A stretch of 64,000 nucleotides of DNA. It comes from Trichopria drosophilae (Eukaryota; Arthropoda; Insecta; Hymenoptera; Diapriidae). The stretch is taken from contig CM059584.1 of assembly GCA_030407085.1 (NCBI GenBank), positions 4,774,001 to 4,838,000 on the forward strand, given 5' to 3'. The notes under the pieces were generated by a model. It had not been told where the DNA came from. It was given only the letters and a program-made list of their open reading frames with translations, and ran no database searches. A program made the position numbers and the translations under genes. Positions 23,702 through 35,321 of the stretch are shown here, one piece after another; position 1 is the stretch's first letter, and every line of letters starts with the position of its first letter.

Positions 23702-26700
23702 ACATTGTTCGAAATTGGAAAATGACAATAAAAATTGATAAAAAATATAGGAGCTTATACTAGCAGTTTTTAAGGCACTGCTACTTAATTGCACTGCTGT
23801 TTATTTAATATTAGTTAATCATTTTACTGTGGAGATTTTAAGTTATGACATTCGCATCATGCAAAATCTGTTTGTATTTAGTTTATTAACACGATACTTG
23901 AAGCTGTAATCGTGGAAATAAATGAAAACAATACACCCACTGTTTATTTAATACACGACAACAAACAATAAATAAATAAAACATAAACATATTAATATAA
24001 AGAGCAAGAAAAGAGAATTTTCTTGTAATGTATATTATAATCCCATTTTTATTTCTGCAGTTTCTAGCACTTTTTCTTAAAATTGTCATTGTACTTGGCA
24101 CAGTACTTTTACTACATTTGTATAGTAATTATTTAATGGTTATTTCAACCATTTAACTTAAAAAATTATATTTTTCGATTGATTTCATGAGCGAGGTAAA
24201 AAATGATAAATAAATTTCTTGTAATACTTATCAAGGTAATTTTTCGCATGGTGTATTTTATTATACCATGATTTTTAGAATGGTCTATCGGTAAGTAGTG
24301 CTTAAAATTAATAGAAAATTGGTACCCCAATGATTGTTGGCCGTTAAGTGAAAAACATTCAATTTTCATGCGGATTATAAATCAGTACTTTCACCTTAAA
24401 ATGTGTCCTTTGAGAAAAATAAATTCGAAACAACAGTTTCCAAAATCGGTCTTAAAGGAATACTTAACATATTATTCGTAAGCAATTTCCAGTATATAAG
24501 CGCAATATATTTGCGAGAACTTGTCGGATTACGCTTAGAGTATAAACTTTTGGGATCAATATAAATTTAGCAAATTTACCGATACACAAAAGGGTGCACA
24601 AGTCAACCTCATATGGATACTAAAAAAATATTTGATTGTGAGTATAGTGTAGCATTAACGATCCAAAAAACTGAAGAGTAAAACAAAACTTAAAAGGACC
24701 TCAAAAGCAATCATTAAGAATTTAATTCTTTTTCCCCATTTTTGTTTCTTTATTATATATTAATAATTGGCAAATTATATTTTCATTTATCGAATATGAA
24801 AAAATATAATAAAAAGATATAACCACAGAAAAACGTTGACATACAGCTATTTCAAATATTGTCTTATTATAATTTATTTTAAATAATTAAAATTGTAAAT
24901 TTAGGATACCAATAGGGTCGATAAAGTTAGTAACATTAAAATTCAGGTAGTCCTGTTTACATATTTTTCTCCCTTTTTCTTTTTGCAGAAACGTAAATAC
25001 TGTAATATATTGATAGACGTAAAAGCCATGTTGGTACTGTATTCTCTATATTTTTAGCACACTCTGATCATAAATGGTTATAATTCATATTCTACGTTTT
25101 TGTATTAGAGAAATGTTGTCTTGCAATTTGAATTATTTTTGTATTATGTAAGTAAAATGATTTTTTTGCTTGAATCGGAAGTATTTCATGTATAGAATCT
25201 CTTAAAATCTTAAGTCTGGATTTGAACGGTAAAAGGTCATAATATCCATGTATAGTGCGCATGCTCCGAGTTATTTATCTTAACAATCTGCACGATTTAA
25301 GAAGCTACTCAACAAATTCACTTATTTTTGGTTTTGAATTAAAGCTTATTTAATTGTCTATCTCATGAACTAAAGAGATTTATTAATATTTCTGCTTAAA
25401 AAAAGTTATTAACCAAATAACAAATAAGAAAAAAAACAAATTTTTTGTTTAAACAAGTACTATTAGTTTGTTATATGGTAAATTAATATTTTTTTTTCCA
25501 GTTTATACGAAAGATATACGCATAAACTTTAAAAATAATTTTTTTTTGTTATATTTCAGATGATTTTTTCGGGAGGTATCCTGCACATAGTAAAGAACAC
25601 ATTTTCAAAGGCCTCAATTTGTTTTTCATGTGTTAGTTGATTTTATGAATATAATAGTATAAGAAAATTTATTGTAAAAGTCAATACATGTTTATTAAAC
25701 AGTAAAAATTTTAAAATGATTAAAAAAATAATGAAAAAGAGCATTTTTCCAAAAAAGAAAATGGAAAAATAAGTAATATAATATTATAAACAATAATCAA
25801 AATTTTGGAAACATTCAGTGCAGGTACGATTTTCAGTTTAGCAAGGTTCATCGATATAAAGAAAACTCAATTCCGTTACCACTATAAACTCTCAATTTTG
25901 GTACCTAAATAAAAAATGTTATCAAGAATTCTTTGAAAATGTTTTTACTGAAATAAAATATTTAAATACTGGTGACTGCTTATTTGTGAAATGTATTTTT
26001 TAAAAAATAGATCCAATTTATTTGGAGCCGAAGAACAGAACGGAAACTACACTCCGCTATCGCCAGTATGAGTATATTAATAAATAATTTCTAAAAAGTC
26101 TAAAAAATAATCTGCATAAAGATTGCAACATCACATTTTACAACAGTTCGGTCCTCTTCTTGACGTAACATCAGCTTTCTCAATACTTTTAAGTTATTTT
26201 TTAAAATTAAATATTAATTTTGAGTTTGTTCTTATTGAGCGAACGATCCATTTGTTGGAATTTTCAAGAAACTGTTATATCTTTAACGATAATTCGGTTA
26301 TTTCCCAGATTAAGTAAAATTTTTCTTGTTACATGTAGTATGTGTAATGTATACGTAAAGTAAAACAACTACAAGTGAAATATTTATAAAATTATAGTAG
26401 AAATAAACATTTTTAACATGGCGGTACGGACTGAGATTCGGTCGTACTGACTTCAGTGGCTTTCTAAATAAATACAACATCAACAGTTTATGTTCATTAT
26501 GTTTAAAATAGGTTTCTCATGAAATATAAGCCGAAACGTAGACAGATATAACAATATGAAGTGAAATTATAAACATTCAGTGACTGCTTCGATCAATGAG
26601 AGTAAAACTGCAGACGATAATCACTTGCCATCCTATACTTGTTATTTTCCGACCACTAAAGTTTCCTTAGACACTAAATTCTATGCAGAATAACTAATTG

Positions 26701-27702
26701 ATTTTAAAAATTAGAATAAAGACATACTGGCGGTACTGACATTTTACTTATATTTCATTACGCAGAACCTTGAAAATAGTTTTTATATTTATCGTTTTCA
26801 TATTTACCAACAAAACGTGATTGCCTAATAACTAGTTACATGAGAATATATTTCTTTTATGTACATATTATTCCATTTTTTATACAAGGTTCAAAGTATC
26901 ACAGTTTATTGAAAATCACCCATAATAGATCGAGGAAATAAATCTGACTGATATCGTACAAAAAAATTAACCCCGACGATTTCTACAGGTCATAGTACCC
27001 GATACAGGCAACGATTTAACTCAGCACATTTAACAGTGTATAAATAGTGTAAATTCTGATATTTCCATTACAGTTCTAAACCACTAATTTCGAAAACTTA
27101 TTTACGCTCAAATTAGACAAATATAATTACCCATGAGAAAATGTAAATCTTGTTTAAGGAACATCAACGGAACCAAAATAAGAACAGCGATGTTTAACAC
27201 AATTATGGTTATATCGCCATTCAAGAAATTTGCGAATGTAATTATCACGATGTACAGAATTCGGAAAGCGGATTTTCGAGCATTACACCTGCGGCATCGT
27301 GGAACAGCCTCCGTCTGACAGCCGCATTGTTTCTATAATTACTACTCGTCAGAGAGACTAATTTTACTGTTAGTGAACAGATGTAGCTGTTGGTAATGAG
27401 AATGTTAGGGCACGCTTGTGGTTTGAATTGGCATTATATTGCATTTGTTCGGTTTCAAAAGTTTGATATAACTAGTGATATTTCCTTTTTCCTGACGTTT
27501 TTATCGTGAGAAATATTCATGGCAAATATTTTTCAAAAAATTCCTGACATTCGGCAAATCCCACACGGAATGTATACATTTTGCTATTATGCGTGCTGCC
27601 GAATCAATACTGTTGCTGACTAGGTAATATATTCAGTCAACCAATAGGCAACTACGATTTTGTATACAAGTTAGGCTCTGGTATTTAAAATTTACATAAA
27701 TA
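23702..27702. other. Long AT-rich stretch
   Basis: About 4 kb with no recognisable gene, RNA or repeat pair. Open frames are short (under about 75 codons) and low-complexity. Confidence 0.6.
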
Positions 27703-27789
27703 ACACTGGTCAACAAATTTGAAGCCATTTTGTGTTTCGGAGATGAAATGAGCTAATCTTTGTTAATTTGGGACTGCTGAATCTGATCT

Positions 27790-28640
27790 CCGATAATTAT
27801 TCAGGCTGGAATCAGGCCCTGATCAGGAAGCCTGAGAACGAAATCAGGTCTTGACATGGCCCTGATCAGGGCCTGGTCCAACTCCTGAACCGGCCCTGAT
27901 AGGTCGTGTAACGTTTTTTCTAATAAGGCCCTGATCAGGAAAACGTACAGGACCTGATCAGGACCTTACAATGCCCAATATTTTGCATGCTTTCCAAATT
28001 TCATGGTGAAAATATTTACAATAGTATTACGAAACAGCAAATTAATTTTTAATGATTTATTACTATCTGATAAGTAAAAAGGCTGCAAAATAAAAAACTA
28101 TTATTTACATATATAAACGAAACGTATACATATCCATCGCATACAATGCGTAAAATATGCTGTTCCGAAACGTTCCTACAAGTATGCTAATATACAAAAT
28201 AGACAGACATTCCCGTAACAGGAATGAAATAGATGCGCGATCGCGAAGAGTGGCGACTGAATGAATTACATAAAATTTCGAAGTTAATAAATTCAGGCAT
28301 CCTTACCAGGCTCCGAGCAGGCCCCCTGATCTGCCCCTGATTTGAAATTTCTGAAGCAGTTAGAGATTCCCGGAAATTGGAAATAAGACAAGCCTTATCA
28401 ATTCATGGGTTGGTCTTGATATGGAAATTCACAGGCTTCACTTAACATTTATACTTTATTTTAGCATAATCAGGGTTTAATCAGGTCATAAGTCAGGCGA
28501 ACCTGATCAGGATAACTTACTGGAATCTGATCATGACCTGATCTGGGTACCTTCAGGGGTACTTGATCAGGAATGCATTACTTAAGCCTGGTCAGGCCCT
28601 GGTACATATTTAGGCTACCTGAGTAAATTTCCGCTCGGGA
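27790..28640. repeat. CCTGATCAGG palindromic motif array 1
   Basis: Perfect CCTGATCAGG decamers occur at 27818, 27861, 27930, 27953 and 28502, with many one-mismatch or half copies (GGCCCTGAT, CAGGCC, CTGATCTG) between. They form two clusters, 27800-27970 and 28295-28635, separated by about 330 bases of AT-rich DNA. The arrangement resembles subterminal repeats of a non-autonomous DNA transposon. The motif returns at 37741-37930 and 53590-53695. There is no coding capacity. Confidence 0.75.
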
Positions 28641-28776
28641 AATTATGCGCGATCCTGAGTTTCGACCTAACAGTAAAAGATTCGACATATAAGTGAAATT
28701 TCCTTATTTAGGGAATTTTACATCAAAGTTCATAACTTTGAATTACAATTATCGACCCATAGGGAATTTGCATATA

Positions 28777-29088
28777 GGGGAAGTAGGGGCAAAGTGGGAT
28801 GGTTTTGGAAAAACTTGTATACAAAAAATATGGGGCATAAGAATGGTTAGGTGTCGTTTAGAAACCCTTATTAAATCCTCAACTAACTTATTATGAAACG
28901 CATTTTAAAAAAAGTGTCTGTTTAATACTCCAAATTTCAATTTTACGAAAAAACTTTTTTTTGAGAAATCTGAAAATCCAGGGGCAAAGTGGGACGAGTC
29001 GTTAAAATTACTTCTGGAAAGGTTCGACAGAGAGAGAGAAAGATGGAGAGAGAGAGCGAGAGAAAGAGGGGGGAGGGAGAGAGAGGGA

Positions 29089-29126
<38 letters not shown>

Positions 29127-29643
29127 TTGATTAAAAATTTATTTATTAGTGTCCTGGCCACTACGAGCCGTGGACACAACTCAAGAGAGGTAGAGGGAGA
29201 AAGAGAGAGAGAGAGAGGGAAAGAGAGTTCTTACTTATCTCTGTGAACCTAAATCAAAACGGAATGCATCCCACTTTCCCCACCCGCTTTGCCCCAAAAT
29301 AGAATTTTTTAAACACGTCGTAAAAAATCATCCTCAACCCCAACTGAAACAAATAAAAAACGAAAATAGAGTGTAAGAGAAGATATTAAGTCATGCAATT
29401 CAGATTTTAATTACGGTTAATTTATTGATACTTACTAATCGAGTGAAAATATGTCTGAATTGACAAATTGACTTTGACTTTCTAGGTCATGTTCGAATGG
29501 TTGATAAATACTGAATGGAAACTGAAATATGTTTCAAAATTTGTATTACAATAACTCTTTTATAAATAAACAATGCAAACAAACACATAGGAAATGTTCT
29601 AGTACAGCGAAACGCCAAAATCCCACTTTGCCCCTACTTCCCC
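28777..29643. mobile_element. TA-flanked inverted-repeat element, GGGGAAGTAGGGGC ends
   Basis: The left end GGGGAAGTAGGGGCAAAGTG starts at 28777 and its exact inverse ends at 29643. TA lies just outside both ends (28775-28776 and 29644-29645), as for Tc1/mariner-type targets. Internal copies of the GGGGCAAAGTGGGA word recur near 28981 and, inverted and diverged, near 29267-29295. The interior contains a GA microsatellite. There is no transposase frame, so it is non-autonomous. Confidence 0.82.
29026..29226. repeat. GA/AG microsatellite
   Basis: Runs of GAGA with interruptions at 29026-29127 and 29188-29226, on the plus strand, inside the TA-flanked element. Open frames across it encode only simple Arg/Glu or Ser/Leu repeats. 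Confidence 0.9.
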
Positions 29644-29914
29644 TACATATGTACACATATACATGTAAATATGCATATCAGTATATGTATGTGTTCGACA
29701 TATCAGTGGTTCAACTAATGTAGTTCAGTATCGATTTTTCTGTAAATCGATCTTCGATACAATATGTATTTTGACAGTGATATGTTGTCAATTATTGTGA
29801 CACTTTTAAAATTAGCGTCATCAGCTGGTTAATTCTTCCACTAGTAATGGAGAATTAGATAATTCGTTCGTCGTGAAATCGTCGGTAACATCTTTAGGAA
29901 AATTGCCTGCAGGA

Positions 29915-30540
29915 ACATGGGTAGTCGAACTTGTCGACTGTACAATATCACGACTGGTACCTATAGTTGTCTCTGTTTCACTAGACAGTTACTTTTTCTG
30001 TCTATGAAACGTCGACGAAAGTCGGAACGGTCTTTTTCGAGTCATTGTCATTTATAACCATTTACTCAGGACGACCAGTACTAACGTATATATATAGTTT
30101 GAGGTTAGGTAGTTTTCGTATTTTATTTGTGTTGTCGACTATAACCTTATTAGTCGTAATGTCTTAATTGTAACCTGTTAGTCAAAATCTATACTTATAT
30201 AAGGCATATAGACCAATTAAGACACTTCGCCCTCGTAGTCAAAAAGAGGTAAACTTGCAAGGTCATATTGACTTCAAAGAGGGCATGTTATCGACTGATA
30301 AGTTTATTCGGCTTTGAAGACATATTTTGTGTCCAGATTTGGTAATTTCGACCTAATATATAACTTTGAAGTCAAAGGACTTTAAAGACATTCCTTAGGT
30401 AATGTTTAGGTGATTTTCGACCAGCGTTCAGGTCTTGAAAATCTATTCGACTTACAGGACGATTTTTTGGTCGAAAAATGGTTAATTTTACTTGATTAGG
30501 GCATTCTGATTTTGGCTTGGTCGAAATGACGTTTCTTGAT
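29915..30540. repeat. Block rich in GTCGA/TCGAC words
   Basis: AGTCGA, GTCGAC, TTCGACC and GGTCGAAA variants recur roughly every 20-50 bases in both orientations, for example near 29925, 29936, 30012, 30134, 30419 and 30470. The period is irregular, so it is not a simple tandem repeat. It may be the subterminal array of the interval ending at 31064. Called on motif density only. Confidence 0.4.
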
Positions 30541-31064
30541 GCTTGGGAATGTGATTTTGTTTGATATGTAAGGAGAGCCGCTATTAACTTGCGGCATCAA
30601 TGTATTAATATAATTATGCTCAGAAGTATGTGTAGTTACGGTATATAAGCGAGAAATTATTCATGATATCATTCATATAAAAGATACCATTCATATTGAC
30701 TTCATCCACAGCGCGATAGGGCTCAGTAGATACAGACGGTAACAGTGAGACGAGCATTTCACGCATACAAACAAATTGCCATTTAAAGCACTCTTTTGTT
30801 TACTTGGTTATATTACATTTTTTACCATAACATAGGAGCTATAAGCATTATTTTAAGCTATTACTGAAACTATTACCTTCTTTTTGTCAAAATATATACT
30901 ATCTCAAACATTGCACAAAACGGCGGTTTTTCGAACTTTGACCCCGTGTTTCGTGGAACCAAGATCTAATAAAAATTTTTCATTATCGGATTAGGATTCA
31001 GCGACCCAAAATTAACATAGATTAGTTCATTTCATCTCCGAAACATTTTCGTGTTGATCAGTGT

Positions 31065-32333
31065 AAGGTGAACTAAAAATACGACTATATTTTATGCACG
31101 AAACTAAAAATAGAGGTAAAAATCTGTTAAACCAAACTGATCTTGTTTATTCATGTCAAATTTCTACTTCAAACATTGGAAATTTAAAAACCGTATCTGT
31201 TCATCTTAACTGATTGTGAAACTCTATTCTCGTTTTATTATCAACTTGCTCAACAATACTGGGAGGCCCATAACCGTTGCACTTTTAAACAAGCTCGGTG
31301 GAAAATCGTTCTGACGGTATCAGCAAAGCGACTGCGATATCGACATCGTCAGAACTTGGCAGGTATTGGTGCGTACGTGTATTGCAAGATGCTCAGCTGG
31401 GACGCGTCACGTGTCTTCCGGTGAAACGAGCGAATTTTCCACGATACGGGCCACGGTTTACGATAAGGTACAAGAAATATGCCACGGCTATTCTCGTAGG
31501 TTTGCCGCCATTGTCGAATCCCCCTCGTTCCGTTGGCCTTCGCATAACTTTTCACCCTTAAGCGCCCTTATACGAAGTCGACTATCTAAGCGTATTATGG
31601 TGAAGTACTATGTCAAATTTATGCCCTGGGCCATATTTTATGCATTTATGCGCTGCCGGCATATTCAAGTGAATGCCATTATCTAATTGAATCGAGCCGC
31701 AAAGAATTGAATTCCCTGCGTTTGTTCGATGCTATCCGTTTATACGGATCACGAACTATGATACACGTGTACATCCTTATGACGTGGTGTAAAAATGAGA
31801 GGCTGTCACGTCTAACCGAACCCTAATCTAAGTTATAAATTCTCAAATCAATATCGCGTTGCTTTTAATAACAAAGGCTTTTCTCAGCTCCCTCCTATTT
31901 GATTGCCAAAACCAGGAATAGACAATGACGTTTGAAACTGGAAATGAATGCGCAAAGTTTCTGTAATATAATACGTACTGGCTCTTCAATATCAGGATTC
32001 TTGAAGGATTCGTTGCTCAAAGAAACATAACAGTATGTTACCAAACAAAGGGCCAAAATGTACTCGTCAAGTAAACAAAAATATTTTTAAACAATATTCT
32101 TAAGATCATTTGAGTATTAGTTTCCGACGGCTTGCTAATGGGATGCAATGAGGTAACTAAAGGAAACAAAAATATTTTCTGAAAGGATGTTCAAGAGTTA
32201 TAAACAATTCGAAACGTTAGCCATGAAAAAATTCGAAACATATAAACGATTATCCATTGTTTTTATTATTTTAATTTTTTTCTAAGAATTATTTCCGAGA
32301 CACGTTCATAACCTCGTGCACTCGAAAGTCTAC
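31065..32333. other. Non-coding stretch with GC-elevated island
   Basis: About 31260-31760 is GC-elevated, with overlapping open frames on both strands (largest 106 codons at 31366-31686, plus). None has a recognisable domain. The remainder is AT-rich with nothing visible. Confidence 0.4.
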
Positions 32334-32396
32334 TTAACCCTTTAACGCCGGGAAGGACACTTTTATCCAACTATTTTCAACGTTAATTTTCTTTAC

Positions 32397-33414
32397 GGTA
32401 AACTTTCGGAAGAGCTACGACATCGAGAAAAAAAATTTCATCACACTAGTTTTGTATATTTTTGCCCCCTGATTACGAATATGACAAAAAAAATCGGCGC
32501 TCTGCTATACAGAAGCCGCTATCTTGAAAAAAACACCTAAAAATTGTGTTTTTTTTAGTTTTTTCCATTTATCTTAAAAAATGTTTCAAAAAAAAAATGT
32601 AGAGCACAAAATTCTTAACAAAAAAGGTTTGATACATAATTTTAGTAATCTTAACAGAAAGCTCGCAAATGAGCGATGAAATTGACCGTAATGGATTTCA
32701 GCGAGGTAAAGTCTCCGCAAATAACTAAATAACTTGTAACGGTTTGTTGTATAGACCCACATTTGCATGGTTGGAGGTTAGGTTAGTATAAAAGGGGGGT
32801 CTGGGCGCGGAGCCCCCCAGCACTCAGGCACCCTCGTGTTTCACGCATTTCCTTTCGAACTATAGGAGAATGCCAATTGTACATTCTGAACATAATTCTC
32901 GAAACTCGGGGGTGCTTCTGTCCGACGAGTTGCCCTAACTCCAGGGGCTTCTTCGGTTATTTTGTTCTAGCCTTTCCGAATCCTCGTATGGACAGGGTAA
33001 TTTCTTACAATTATTGTTTAAATAATTTTTTATACGACGGCTATACAAGCCTTTACATGCTATTCAGTTATTTCCGGACGCTTTACCTTGCAGAAATCTA
33101 TTACGGTCACTTTCATCGCTCATTTGGGAGCTTTCTGTTGAGATTACGAAAATTATGTGCTCAACCTTTCTTACAGAGAATTTTGTGCTCTACAATTTTT
33201 ATTTGAAACATTTTTTCATCCGATTTGTATTTTTCATGATAAATGAAAAAAACTAAAAAAAAAAACGATTTTTAGGTGTTTTGTCAAGATAGCGGCTTCA
33301 GTGTAGCAGAGCGCCGATTTTTTTTGTCATATTCGTAATCAGGAGGCAAAAATACACAAAACTAGTATGGCACAATTTTTTTTTGCCATGTCGTAGCTTT
33401 TCCGAATGTTTACC
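32397..33414. mobile_element. GGTAAAC-ended foldback element with 8-bp target duplication, copy 1
   Basis: Inverted ends GGTAAACTTTCGGAAGAGC and GGTAAACATTCGGAAAAGC; an 8-bp duplication TTCTTTAC flanks it (32389-32396 and 33415-33422). The arms, about 32397-32745 and 33060-33414, are near-complete inverse copies. The loop has a GC-rich hairpin (about 32796-32820). An 8-bp duplication is known for hAT, P and Merlin transposons; the ends do not decide between them. No transposase is present. It inserted into the left arm of the piggyBac-like element. The same family recurs at 52263. Confidence 0.8.
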
Positions 33415-34363
33415 TTCTTTACTTATATAAACGTATAATAAAATCGGAAGAACCACTTCTTACATATTTGAAATTTGCAACTTTCAGAATCTGCCAATAA
33501 AAATGGAACAAATAAATTTTCAAAAAGTTGCGGCCACTTTTATGAAAACAAATATGAATTTTTGACAATTTTGTTTAAAAATTACTTTTTTTTTCTGCGG
33601 CAAGTACCCAGAACACTATTTCACATCAAAATATCGCGTCCCCAGTGTCTAAGCTTCAAAATTGTGAAGCGCACTTTTGAAAATTTCAAGGTGGCGTATC
33701 CAAAATGGGGACAAAAGAATTTTTTCCCACAAATGGTAATATCCAGTGTCCGTTTCTTTAACTTATTTTTTTAATGACACTGTTTATCTAAATATTTTTT
33801 GGTTAGCCAGTCACGAATCTGAAGTGAAATTTTAAAAATTCCAAATGGCAGATCCATTATGACGGACGATATTTTCAAAAGCGGTCGGAATATTTTGAAA
33901 CTGAGTTATTGTTTTCTTATTATTTTAATATTGCCCGGCACAAACTACGATGAGGTAAACATAATGTAGAAAACATTTATTCAATTTTTTATTTCTTTTT
34001 TTTTTTAATTTTTATTTCGATTTTTTCTTGTATTTTTTTTTATTTTCATTGTTAATATGTTTTATAATTTTTCAACATTTTTGATGCAAATAAAAAATAT
34101 TGAAGTCATAACAAACAATTGAGAATAATGTTACATATGTTATTGATAATATTTGTTTGTTATTTATTTAGACAGAAAGGATTTGTAATTTCTTTTGCTA
34201 GAAAATTGCTATGGAAAAATTGTTTTTCCATTGCCAATAGTCCATATTTCTGATTCATTTTGAAAAGTTGTGTGTTCGTCAAGTACATTACCTGACACAA
34301 TGCGGTTAATCGGCAATTCGCACACATAAGAAATCTCCATTTTCTTTTTATACATAAGAATGC

Positions 34364-34544
34364 GGGCACGTGTCAAAAAAACCGAATTTCAAAAATTTGA
34401 AACATTGAAAAATAGACATTTAAAAAGACGACGGTCAAGAAACGACGACTGTTAAAAAGCCAATGAGTCATGTAATATTCATGAAAACAACGTCAGCTTT
34501 TTAATTGTCGATTTTTTAATGTTTCGGATTTTTGACACGTACCC
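34364..34544. mobile_element. Small MITE with GGGYACGTGTCAAAAA ends
   Basis: The ends GGGCACGTGTCAAAAA (34364) and, reverse-complemented, GGGTACGTGTCAAAAA (34544) are inverted, and the repeat continues inward with A-rich homology. It is 181 bp, non-coding, and lies in the loop of the piggyBac-like foldback. No target duplication is apparent. Confidence 0.6.
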
Positions 34545-35321
34545 AAAACAGCCTACTGTAACGAATCAGTTGTAATTGAATATTATATGAAATCAATACA
34601 GATTGAATAATTCTTACTTGCGGTGAATCGCGTTTCCATAATACACCTAAATATTGGACGATTTATATTAAATCATTACAAAACTATAAATAAAAATATT
34701 ATAAATGAAAACACAAAAAATTATTAAAAATAAAACTAAAAAAACATATTAAAATTTAATATTAAACAAGAAATGATAACACAGGAAATATACAAAAAGT
34801 TATCTCTTCACATCCCGTTTACGTTCTCGCAGATTGTGCCTGACAACATTAAAATAATATAAAAACAATAAAACAGGAAGACGTTTCACAATAATCCGAC
34901 CAATTTTGAAAAAATCATCCGCCATTTTGAATTTTGCAAATTTGACTTCAGACATGTGATCGACAACTCAAAAAATACTTGGATACTGAATGTCATTAAA
35001 AAAAACAATGGATATACCATATGTCGAAAAAAATTCTTTCGTCGCCATTTTGAATCCGCCATCTTGAAATTTTCAAAAGTACGTTATACCATTTTGAAGC
35101 TTAGACATTGTGAACGCAATATTTTAATGGGAAAGAGTGTTCTGGATACTTGCCGTATGAAAAAAAGTCAGTTTTGAAACAAAACTGTGAAAAATTCTAA
35201 AAAAGCGATCCCAAATACGTGAGAAAAGGTTCTTCCGATTTTATTTACGTTGAAAATAGTTGGAAGAAAGTGCCCTTCCCGACGTTAAGACAGGTTACTT
35301 TAACGACGTTAAGAGGGTTAA

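Larger units (their letters stand above)
27703..31064. mobile_element. Composite interval bounded by ACACTGRTCAACA inverted ends
   Basis: The left end ACACTGGTCAACA (27703-27715) and the right end TGTTGATCAGTGT (31052-31064) are inverted copies. Homology continues inward for about 60 bases, including TTTCGGAGATGAAATGA and a following TTAATTT-G phrase. Between them lie two CCTGATCAGG-rich blocks, a TA-flanked element, a GA microsatellite and a GTCGA-rich block. It could be one large non-autonomous transposon that collected insertions, or two separate copies in opposite orientation. No target duplication was seen. Confidence 0.45.
32338..35317. mobile_element. piggyBac-like foldback element (TTAA target)
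   Basis: Ends are CCCTTTAACGCCGGGAAGG at the left and its diverged inverse at the right; TTAA lies directly outside both (32334-32337 and 35318-35321), the target site of piggyBac-type transposons, whose ends also begin CCC. Behind the ends come long inverted arms (33423-33950 with 34790-35240) sharing AAAATCGGAAGAACC, TCTAAGCTTCAAAAT and TGAAAATTTCAAG. The right end carries an extra partly duplicated terminus (35280-35317). There is no transposase. The left arm is interrupted by the element at 32397-33414, and a smaller one sits in the loop. Confidence 0.75.

Noticed and set aside
28943..29246. Open frames across the GA microsatellite
   Set aside because: They encode only simple repeats dictated by the microsatellite.
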